This document shows positions 1-5,761 of a DNA stretch of 5,770 nt, in pieces. The position numbers and the translations under genes are program-made. The notes beneath the pieces are model-generated. The model ran no database searches. It saw only the letters and a list, made by a program, of their open reading frames with translations, and was not told where the DNA came from. The stretch's first letter is position 1; every line of letters starts with the position of its first letter. This stretch comes from Victivallales bacterium (lineage in GTDB: Bacteria; Verrucomicrobiota; Lentisphaeria; Oligosphaerales; Oligosphaeraceae), in the NCBI GenBank assembly GCA_017615955.1, contig JAFZZD010000039.1:1-5770 (forward strand). Direction: 5' to 3'.

Positions 1-2982
1 ATGACTGGCAAGTGGACGAAGCTGACCTGGGACGGGTACAAGCCATATCCCGAAGTGACTTTACAAGACAACGTGATAAGCGTGGGCACCGTCACGTCAA
101 AGAAGGGCTTTGAATTGAAAAGTGCGCTTCGCTTCAAGGCAAAGTCGGGGGACAAGGTGGTCTTCAACGGCATGATCAAGGGCAAGGGCAAAGTCACTCT
201 CAAGACACAGTCATACAATAAGGATGACAAGTGGCTCGGAATCCCCAGAGGCGGCATCAGCGTTGACATTCCCGCCGAATGGGAGAACGTGAACCTGACG
301 GCGCCAGTGCTGAACATGAAGGGCGACATTACCGAGAAGGTTGCAGTCACGCTGTTTCTCTCCAAGGGCAGCACCTTGCAGCTGAAGGACAGCACAATTT
401 CCATCGAGGAGGGAGACTCTGTTGGCGACCTGTCATTCCCACGCCAGTTCACCGTGTTCGTCATTGGCAAGCCAGAGGAGAACATTGACTTCCCCAAGGA
501 CGCCATTCCCCAGGAGCTGTACGGCGTGAAGCCCATGAACATGACGCTCAACAACAATCTGATTGAGTTCGAGGGGATAATGAAGGCCAGGGTTCTCAAG
601 CAGAACGCTGTGCTCTACGCCAAAATCACCGCCCCTGTCGATATGGACTATGACCTGGGAGCAGGCGCGGACTATTTCATGGCGTACTACGTCAATGGCC
701 TGAAGGTGATTGATACGATGAGGACGGGCAACGAGGCGAACACGCCCCACTTCAGCAACCACCGCGCACGTGTCAAGCTGCGCAAGGGTGAAAACCTTAT
801 CGCGATACATTTCCAGTCTGGCTCTGGGAAGCGTCCCTGCATTTCCCTGGGCGGCGCGGCTGACTTGAGGAATCTCTCTAGCGTGCTCCGAATGTCCGAC
901 GTATATGAGGCGGACGACTATGAGAAGAAGATGCAGCGTCCAGGCAACCCGAAGCTCATCCAGGGCATATTGACGGACGGCATCGAGGCCAAGAGCGGCC
1001 AAGCCATATACCCCAAGGGCGCGGAAATCAGTTCCGGCAAGAAGTACAGCCTTCCCTCCAAGGCTGGCGAGAAGTATTTCGCCGTGGGGCTGCGGGTGTG
1101 CCGTTTTCCTGAGATGGGCGGGATTGACTTCCGCCTGGGCGAAAACCTTGTCTTAAGGCTGAACCGCAAGGAGACCCACAAGAATGACATTGACGTGGCC
1201 GTCCTCTACAAGGGCAAGAAGCAGAAGAGCATGAGGGTGCCATGCCTTTCGCTGCCCAATGACGTGCTGTTCGCGGTCAGCTGCTCGGAGTACTTTGTGA
1301 ACGTGTCCAGTCTGAACGACAGCCGCCTGCGTTCTTTCAACGGCAAGCTGAACCTGGAGAACCTGGGCGAATTCACCAGCACAATTCGCATTGACACTGA
1401 AAATGCGACGGTTGATGAATACAAGCTGGGTCTTGCCATGAGGGAGATACGCAACAACAACGTCCCCATGAAGCTGGAGCTGGCACCTGAATTCGACCCC
1501 GTGAAGGCTGGCTGGAAGCTGGTGTGGCAGGATGAATTCAACGGCACCGAGGTGGATTGGGAGAAAACTTGGATGAACAAGCCGTGGGCGCCCACATCGC
1601 CTGAAAGCTTGGCAAGCAGAAAATACGCCTCTGTCAAGGACGGCATGCTGCATATTAAATGCGTTTGGGACAAGCAGCGGGCGGATGGCACATATATCGG
1701 ACATACCGCAAGGCTCTGCTCCAGGCGCCACTTTGGGTACGGCTACTATGAGGCGAGGGTCCGCTTCACAAAGAAGCCTGGATGGTGGGCCGCGTTCTGG
1801 ATGAACAACGAGGGGCGCAACTGCTTCCTGGGAGGCGGCTACGAGATTGACATCTTCGAGGACTACACCATCAGGCGCAGCGGACCTGTGGTGGCATGCA
1901 ATCTCCATGTGAAAAGAGGCCCCAACCAGAACAGCTATGGCTCTCAATTCAGGCTGCCAGGCGCACTTGATGATTTCTATGTGATCGGGATGAAATGGAC
2001 GCCCTTTGAATTGTCACTTTACCTGAATGGCAAGCTGGTGGAGGCCAGGTCACAGCATACGCCTCTGACATCATTGACATACGATGCGCTGAACCATGCA
2101 TTGTGCCTGACAAAGCAATACATCTGCCTGAGCGGGCAGACAGGGCAGTCTGGCGGTCGCGCGACTGAGCCTGGCGAGGAGGAATATATCGTGGACTATG
2201 TGCGAGCCTACGAATATCCTGCGGAAAACGCCCCGAAGGTCAAATGGACCAGCCTGCCCAAGTCATCCGTGAACGAGAGCGACAAGCTGCAGTTCGCAGC
2301 AGAGGCGGACAGGGAAGTGGAGGTGGCCTATCTTTATGACAATGGCTTCCTGGTGGACTACAAGACAAGCAAGCCATTCGTGTTCGATGTGGTGATAGAC
2401 AAGGCGCACTACTCCGACACACGCTGGAACAATGCTGGGCGTTCGGGACGCAGACCCAGGCTGGACTGCTATCCACACGTGTTCGTGGTCTGCGTGCAGG
2501 ACAAGGCAGGCAATGTTGGCACGACCGAGGTGTTCCCCGTCATCGTGGGCAACAAGCCAGGTAATCCCATCCAGGTCTTCGAGCTGCCGGGGGCCGTGAA
2601 GGCGACAGCGTTCAACAAGGGTGGCCACAATGTGTGCAGCTACAAGGAGGACAAGTCCCAGGGCAGGGCGCTTGGCACCGAGGTGCATGACCGCAAGAGC
2701 CTGCATCTTCGCGAGGCTGGCGAATACGTGACGTACACTGTTGACGTGAAGAAGGCAGGGCGCTACAAGGTCACTATGAAGCGCTACAACTACCGTCGCC
2801 AGTGGGCCACCAGGGCCTTGCTTATCGCCAATGGCAAGTACGTGGGCGCAATCATCGGCGAACCCAATACCGATGCCGCATACGCCGAGGTGGATTTGGA
2901 GGCTGGCAGGCAGGAGCTGGTCGTCATTTCGGCAGGGACATACGGCCTGCAACCCTTGGAATTCATCTTTGAGAAGATGTGA
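1..2982 (+). CDS. Multidomain glycoside hydrolase family 16 protein with carbohydrate-binding modules, probably 5'-truncated
   Basis: This is a GH16 endo-acting glycan hydrolase, a family that cleaves beta-1,3/1,4 glucans or marine galactans by a retaining mechanism. The catalytic domain spans about residues 505-740. It opens with WKLVWQDEF (505-513), contains GYYEARVRF (581-589) and AFW (598-600), and has the motif EIDIFE: E615 as nucleophile, D617 as helper and E620 as acid/base. The E-x-D-x-x-E spacing is the beta-bulge type of laminarinases and agarases. Residues 1-160 look like a beta-sandwich binding module. Residues 165-300 resemble a PA14/jelly-roll module (GADYFMAYYVNG at 222-233, KGENLIAI at 262-269). 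Residues 300-490 are an unassigned beta-rich module. An Ig-like domain follows (745-850), then a CBM6-like module (863-993, with GEYVTYTVDV at 907-916). The first codon is the first base of the window and no signal peptide is present, although such enzymes are normally exported. The ATG is therefore probably internal and the true start lies outside. Substrate cannot be told from sequence. The usual FHxYxxEW segment reads FYVIGMKW (659-666), so the enzyme is divergent. Confidence 0.93.
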   Translation: MTGKWTKLTWDGYKPYPEVTLQDNVISVGTVTSKKGFELKSALRFKAKSGDKVVFNGMIKGKGKVTLKTQSYNKDDKWLGIPRGGISVDIPAEWENVNLTAPVLNMKGDITEKVAVTLFLSKGSTLQLKDSTISIEEGDSVGDLSFPRQFTVFVIGKPEENIDFPKDAIPQELYGVKPMNMTLNNNLIEFEGIMKARVLKQNAVLYAKITAPVDMDYDLGAGADYFMAYYVNGLKVIDTMRTGNEANTPHFSNHRARVKLRKGENLIAIHFQSGSGKRPCISLGGAADLRNLSSVLRMSDVYEADDYEKKMQRPGNPKLIQGILTDGIEAKSGQAIYPKGAEISSGKKYSLPSKAGEKYFAVGLRVCRFPEMGGIDFRLGENLVLRLNRKETHKNDIDVAVLYKGKKQKSMRVPCLSLPNDVLFAVSCSEYFVNVSSLNDSRLRSFNGKLNLENLGEFTSTIRIDTENATVDEYKLGLAMREIRNNNVPMKLELAPEFDPVKAGWKLVWQDEFNGTEVDWEKTWMNKPWAPTSPESLASRKYASVKDGMLHIKCVWDKQRADGTYIGHTARLCSRRHFGYGYYEARVRFTKKPGWWAAFWMNNEGRNCFLGGGYEIDIFEDYTIRRSGPVVACNLHVKRGPNQNSYGSQFRLPGALDDFYVIGMKWTPFELSLYLNGKLVEARSQHTPLTSLTYDALNHALCLTKQYICLSGQTGQSGGRATEPGEEEYIVDYVRAYEYPAENAPKVKWTSLPKSSVNESDKLQFAAEADREVEVAYLYDNGFLVDYKTSKPFVFDVVIDKAHYSDTRWNNAGRSGRRPRLDCYPHVFVVCVQDKAGNVGTTEVFPVIVGNKPGNPIQVFELPGAVKATAFNKGGHNVCSYKEDKSQGRALGTEVHDRKSLHLREAGEYVTYTVDVKKAGRYKVTMKRYNYRRQWATRALLIANGKYVGAIIGEPNTDAAYAEVDLEAGRQELVVISAGTYGLQPLEFIFEKM

Positions 2983-3016
2983 GCTGGTAAAAGAGGTAAT
3001 CTCTAATTATTTTATC

Positions 3017-3046
3017 CACAGATTTGCACAGATTTTCACAGATTAT
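3017..3046. repeat. Three tandem copies of a 10-bp CACAGATT unit
   Basis: The octamer CACAGATT begins at 3017, 3027 and 3037, an exact 10-bp period, with the last two bases of each unit varying (TG, TT, AT). From memory, A/T-rich runs of this kind (CCACAGATT-nn-CACAGATT) occur as dispersed intergenic tracts in many unrelated bacteria, including PVC genomes; this could not be checked here. The array lies between the two large genes, just upstream of the second gene's ribosome binding site, so it is transcribed if the pair is an operon. No function is evident. Confidence 0.8.
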
Positions 3047-3058
3047 TTTCATTTCAAT

Positions 3059-3064
3059 AAGGAG
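3059..3064 (+). promoter_or_regulatory. Shine-Dalgarno sequence that sets the start of the second gene
   Basis: AAGGAG lies 7 nt before the ATG at 3072, an ideal spacing. The frame is open further upstream to a TTG at 3024, but that codon lies inside the CACAGATT repeat array and has no ribosome binding site. The ATG at 3072 is therefore chosen as the start, 16 codons shorter than the longest reading. Confidence 0.85.
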
Positions 3065-3071
3065 AAAAATC

Positions 3072-5246
3072 ATGGAAATAAAAGATTTGCCAGTTGGGGC
3101 ATTTCCCAAATGCATAAACTACCGTCATTTTCCAACAAGATGGCAGCTTTTCCTGTGGCGCAACTGGGATGTGGTGCCGCGTGAGAAAATCGCCGAGATA
3201 TTGGGCTGCAGTGTGGAGCAGGTCACAAAGGCGGCGGAGGAACTGGGACTTCCGACCGACATACAGGTGTCTCCAAAATGGCTGACACATGGATATCTGA
3301 CCATAATCCGCAAGAACTGGCAGTTGCTGAACTATCAGCAGCTGCTGCAGTTGTTGGATTGGACGCCTGAAAAAATGGCTTTCGCCCTCAAGGAGGATTT
3401 CCTTTTTACAAAGCTGGGCAAGCTGAAACCTGATTGCCCCAAGATGAAATACAGGCCTTTGACGCCCAGGCAAATGAAGGAAACCCAGGACATCGTCAGC
3501 GTGACTGGAGCATATTTCCGCAGGGATCTCCTCAAATACCAGGAGCAGCCATTTGCCTTCATGGATGATTATCCTGGCCTGCCAATAAAAAAGGTACGGA
3601 AGCGCTTTGAATTCAACTTCATTCATTCGTATGCCGCAAATTGTTCCGATGTCCTGGGAGATGCCAAGGAGAGGGATCCTGTGCCGGAAAACCTGCTTAA
3701 ACGATATTCGTCAATGGGTGTTGAGGGCATTTGGATACATGCGCTGCTGCACTTGCTTTACCCGATTCCCGGCGCAGAGGAATATTCACTCGGCAGGGAG
3801 CAACGGCTTCAGAACCTGAAAGACATAGTCAGACGCTGTGCAAAATACAATATGAAATTGTATTTGTATCTTAATGAGCCACGTTGGATGCCAGCCGCGT
3901 TCTATGACAAAAAGCCGCAGTGGCGAGGCATTCCATACGAGGAGAGAAATAGTTGGTACATTTGCACCACTCGCAGCAAGGAGCCTTTGGAATGGCTGGA
4001 GAATGCACTGAAATGGCTATTTGCCCAGGTTCCTGAACTGGGCGGAATATTCTGCATTACGCAATCTGAAAACGCAACCCATTGCCATTCACACACACGT
4101 TCCCGCGAATGCCCGTATTGCAGCAAGGTGCCGCCGGAGAAGATCATCGCGGATGTCATCACCGCCATGGAGCGTGGCATGCACGCATCGGCGCCCGACG
4201 CGAAGATGATAGCATACGACTGGTCATGGACGAGGAATGTGGGTGACGTTGAAAACCTGGCGTTCAAGAAGGCAATCATCGACCTGCTGCCGAAGAATGT
4301 GTATCTGAACAGCGTCAGCGAATGGGGAATGATAACGAATATTGCCGGTGTAAAGCAGTATTTGGTGGACTATTCCATATCCCAGGTGGGTCCCAGCGAG
4401 GAGACATTGGAAGTCTGGAAGCACGCCAAGAAGGCGGGACTGAAAATATGCGCAAAGGTGCAGCTCAACAACTCATGGGAGATGTCAGCCGCACCATACT
4501 TGCCAGTGCCATTCCTTGTGCAGGAGCATCTTGAAAACTTGGAGAAGGCGGGGGTGGACGGACTTATGCTCAGCTGGACCTTGGGTGGCTATCCAGGCGG
4601 AAATCTGGCGTTGCTGAACGCGACACCCGAGGAACTTGCTGCGTCGCGCTTTAATCCCGCGCTGGCGAAGGAAGTGCTTCGGGCGGAAAGGATTTTCAGC
4701 GAGGCATTCAGGAAATTCCCCTTCAATGTTTCCGTGCTGTATTATTCGCCAGTGAACTATGGACCAATGAATCTGTTCCATCTCAAGCCCAGTGGCTACA
4801 AGGCCACAATGGTGGGCTTCCCATACGATGATTTGCAGAGGTGGTGCGGCCCCTACACGCCATTGCAGATGATAGAGCAGCTTGATGCAATCACCAATGA
4901 ATGGGACGAGGGAATGGCAATATTGAAAGAGGTCAAGCCTTTGATTCAGAATGAGCGTGAGGCATACGAAATGCAGGACCTGGCAACGATGACGGCGGTC
5001 ACATTCATTCATTTGTTCTCCGCTGGCATACAATTCCTGTACACGAAATTAAGGGACGAAAAGGCAGATATAAAAAGGCGAAAGGAGCTGATGCTGCAGG
5101 AAATCAAGAATGTGTGCTTGTTGTTTGAGATTGCGCGCAGGGATTCCCGCATCGGCTTTGAGGCCAGCAATCACTATTACTACACACTGAATGACCTGGT
5201 CGAAAAGGTGATCAACTGCAAATACATTCTGGAGCATTTGAAATGA
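3072..5246 (+). CDS. Conserved protein of unknown function: putative intracellular TIM-barrel glycoside hydrolase with N-terminal HTH-like domain
   Basis: The product has 724 residues, with no signal peptide or membrane segment, so it is probably cytoplasmic. Residues 1-170 form a helical domain with FPTRWQLFLWRNW (20-32), an HTH-like segment (about 37-61) and GYLTIIRKNWQLL (74-86). Residues 178-510 read as a (beta/alpha)8 barrel. The apparent strands are FEFNFIHSY (179-187), GVEGIWIHALL (about 217-227), KLYLYLNEP (262-270), GGIFCITQSEN (324-334), KMIAYDWSW (378-386), VYLNSVSEW (410-418), LKICAKVQLN (457-466) and GVDGLMLSWTLGGY (494-507). Acidic residues at strand ends (E269, E333, D383, E417, E470) are candidate catalytic residues. 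E333 after strand 4 and E470 after strand 7 would fit a clan GH-A-like pair, but this is inference. A His/Cys cluster (C338-H339-S340-H341, C347, C350) could bind metal. The C-terminal 200 residues are mostly helical and include DSRIGFEASNHYYY (691-704). I recall similar unnamed proteins in Lentisphaerota, Planctomycetota and Paenibacillus, and know no assigned CAZy family. Relationship to GH20, GH84 or GH163 is an alternative. The gene follows the GH16 gene by 89 bp on the same strand, which suggests co-transcription. Confidence 0.9.
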   Translation: MEIKDLPVGAFPKCINYRHFPTRWQLFLWRNWDVVPREKIAEILGCSVEQVTKAAEELGLPTDIQVSPKWLTHGYLTIIRKNWQLLNYQQLLQLLDWTPEKMAFALKEDFLFTKLGKLKPDCPKMKYRPLTPRQMKETQDIVSVTGAYFRRDLLKYQEQPFAFMDDYPGLPIKKVRKRFEFNFIHSYAANCSDVLGDAKERDPVPENLLKRYSSMGVEGIWIHALLHLLYPIPGAEEYSLGREQRLQNLKDIVRRCAKYNMKLYLYLNEPRWMPAAFYDKKPQWRGIPYEERNSWYICTTRSKEPLEWLENALKWLFAQVPELGGIFCITQSENATHCHSHTRSRECPYCSKVPPEKIIADVITAMERGMHASAPDAKMIAYDWSWTRNVGDVENLAFKKAIIDLLPKNVYLNSVSEWGMITNIAGVKQYLVDYSISQVGPSEETLEVWKHAKKAGLKICAKVQLNNSWEMSAAPYLPVPFLVQEHLENLEKAGVDGLMLSWTLGGYPGGNLALLNATPEELAASRFNPALAKEVLRAERIFSEAFRKFPFNVSVLYYSPVNYGPMNLFHLKPSGYKATMVGFPYDDLQRWCGPYTPLQMIEQLDAITNEWDEGMAILKEVKPLIQNEREAYEMQDLATMTAVTFIHLFSAGIQFLYTKLRDEKADIKRRKELMLQEIKNVCLLFEIARRDSRIGFEASNHYYYTLNDLVEKVINCKYILEHLK

Positions 5247-5248
5247 TA

Positions 5249-5296
5249 TTGTAGTTGGGGGTAGCCAGCGCGTCTCGCGTTGGAGAACCACTACAA
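5249..5296. repeat. Imperfect palindrome, REP-like element
   Basis: The outer arms TTGTAGT (5249-5255) and ACTACAA (5290-5296) pair perfectly. GG (5257-5258) pairs with CC (5288-5289) after a one-base bulge. An inner hairpin pairs CCAGCGCG (5265-5272) with CGCGTTGG (5276-5283), including one G-T pair, around a TCT loop. The whole unit is 48 bp and starts 3 bp after the stop codon at 5244-5246. No T tract follows, so it is not a typical intrinsic terminator, though it could stabilise the 3' end of the upstream mRNA. The nested architecture resembles dispersed TGTAG...CTACA palindromes and REP elements. Only one copy lies in this window, so its repeat status is inferred. Confidence 0.6.
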
Positions 5297-5482
5297 GAAA
5301 GTTCACAGAAAGTATTATCCCACCTTAGAAATTTCCCCAAAATGACTACTAGTGAACTTAGTGCTGTGATTGGAATATCCACAAGGGCCATGGCCAAGAT
5401 CCTTAAGAAACTCCAGAAAAACAATGTCTTGAAGCGTGTTGGCCCTAAAAAAGGCGGGCATTGGGAAGTAATTGACCAATGA
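5255..5482 (+). pseudogene. Winged-helix domain fragment, apparent C-terminal remnant of a COG2865/AlbA_2-type ATP-binding protein
   Basis: The frame is open from TTG 5255 to TGA 5480-5482 (75 codons plus stop); the codon before it is TAG. Counted from that TTG, residues 18-72 form a winged helix: helices around QKVLSHLRNF (18-27), an HTH TSELSAVIGISTRAMAKILK (32-51), and a wing LKRVGPKKGGHWEV (59-72). The ending GPKKGGHWEV is characteristic, in my recollection, of the C-terminus of predicted regulators that carry an N-terminal AlbA_2 (RecG-like) ATP-binding domain and are usually several hundred residues long. None of that N-terminal part is present. No ribosome binding site precedes the TTG, which lies inside the palindrome, nor the internal ATG at 5342, which would leave only 46 residues. 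The codons are more A/T-rich than in the two large genes, which suggests a different origin. A short expressed DNA-binding protein is possible but less likely. Confidence 0.6.
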
Positions 5483-5508
5483 TATGCGTGGTTGGGCAAT
5501 TACTTCCC
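5463..5508. repeat. 17-bp inverted repeat spanning the stop codon of the winged-helix remnant
   Basis: The left arm GGGAAGTAATTGACCAA (5463-5479) and right arm TTGGGCAATTACTTCCC (5492-5508) are complementary at 16 of 17 positions, with an A/G mismatch at 5475/5496. The 12-base spacer includes the stop codon. The left arm encodes the last residues of the remnant (W-E-V-I-D-Q), so the right arm is an inverted near-copy of a gene end. On the + strand no T tract follows. On the - strand a run of six T lies about 10 nt beyond the arm, so weak leftward termination is possible. An inverted duplication or a recombination footprint is the other reading. Confidence 0.75.
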
Positions 5509-5527
5509 TGTTTGAAAAATCACATAT

Positions 5528-5534
5528 AAAGGAG
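5528..5534 (+). promoter_or_regulatory. Shine-Dalgarno sequence in a possible hairpin loop
   Basis: AAAGGAG ends 6 nt before a TTG start at 5541. The flanking arms AAAAATC (5515-5521) and GATTTTT (5534-5540) can pair as a 7-bp A/T-rich stem, which would place most of the ribosome binding site in a 12-base loop just before the start codon. The sequence shows the match and the pairing. Any control of translation is inference. Confidence 0.45.
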
Positions 5535-5540
5535 ATTTTT

Positions 5541-5633
5541 TTGGGTGGCATCAGCTGCCTAGGCGGCATCGCTGTCGCCATATTGTTCATTTTGTCTCCT
5601 GTGATTGTTGTTGCCATGAGCCGAAGTGCATAG
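5541..5633 (+). CDS. Possible 30-residue hydrophobic membrane peptide
   Basis: TTG at 5541 opens a 30-codon frame closed by TAG at 5631-5633. The product begins MGGISCLGGIAVAILF and continues through a hydrophobic run (about residues 7-26) to a short C-terminus SRSA with one arginine. It would make a single transmembrane helix. Support comes from AAAGGAG 6 nt upstream and the strongly hydrophobic content. Against it are the rare start codon, the tiny size and the absence of any recognised family. A leftward promoter candidate lies downstream and would transcribe across it, a layout seen in type I toxin-antitoxin loci. I do not recognise the peptide. Confidence 0.3.
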   Translation: MGGISCLGGIAVAILFILSPVIVVAMSRSA

Positions 5634-5660
5634 CACAGCGGCTTCAAAAAACGAGAGCAT

Positions 5661-5689
5661 AAGTTAGCGTACAGGGCAGTGTTTGTCAA
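5661..5689 (-). promoter_or_regulatory. Leftward sigma70-type promoter candidate
   Basis: Read on the - strand, a perfect -35 box TTGACA (5689-5684) is followed by 17 bases and then TAACTT (5666-5661), which matches the -10 consensus TATAAT at three of six positions including the first two and the last. Spacing is optimal. Transcription would begin near 5654 and run leftward across the small hydrophobic ORF and its ribosome binding site. On the same strand AGGAGA (5600-5595) sits 4 nt before an ATG (5590-5588) that opens a 91-codon frame ending at 5315. That frame is antisense to the winged-helix remnant and shows no recognisable domain. Confidence 0.35.
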
Positions 5690-5752
5690 GCCGAATGCGG
5701 CATACTGTGACATACGAAAAAAAAATCAGCCCACCTCATTGTCCGGATTGCT

Positions 5753-5761
5753 TGCTATAAT
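5753..5761 (+). promoter_or_regulatory. Extended -10 promoter element at the right edge
   Basis: TGCTATAAT is a perfect extended -10 element (TG-n-TATAAT) for a sigma70-type factor. No good -35 box lies 17 bp upstream (ACCTCA there), which is tolerated by extended -10 promoters. Transcription would start at about 5768 and run out of the window, so a gene to the right on the + strand is expected. The run of nine A at 5717-5725, about 30 bp upstream of the element, could act as an UP-like or curved sequence. Confidence 0.45.

Noticed and set aside
433..2952. Several long leftward open frames opposite the GH16 gene
   Set aside because: They are antisense shadows of a gene with clear domain content and show no domains of their own.
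2992..3004. Small AGAG/CTCT hairpin with a following T-rich run after the GH16 gene
   Set aside because: The stem has only 4 bp, mostly weak pairs, and the T run is interrupted; it is not a credible terminator.
3024..3049. TTGCAC with TATTTT as a promoter for the second gene
   Set aside because: The spacer is 14 bp, too short, and the match falls inside the CACAGATT repeat array.
3024..3071. TTG start at 3024 adding 16 residues to the second gene
   Set aside because: The extension translates the repeat array and lacks a ribosome binding site, while ATG 3072 has AAGGAG at 7 nt.
3873..3881. Asn-Glu-Pro (residues 268-270 of the second protein) as the clan GH-A acid/base motif
   Set aside because: It follows the apparent third strand, whereas the clan GH-A motif follows strand 4; E333 fits that position better.
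3054..5033. Leftward and alternative-frame ORFs opposite or within the second gene
   Set aside because: They are shadows of the 724-residue protein, with no ribosome binding sites checked or domains recognised.
5690..5701. GCCG/CGGC hairpin near the A tract as a terminator
   Set aside because: A 4-bp stem is too short and the A tract is about 15 bp away, in the wrong sense for rightward termination.
5717..5725. Nine-T tract on the - strand as a leftward terminator
   Set aside because: No stable stem precedes it on that strand within the visible sequence.
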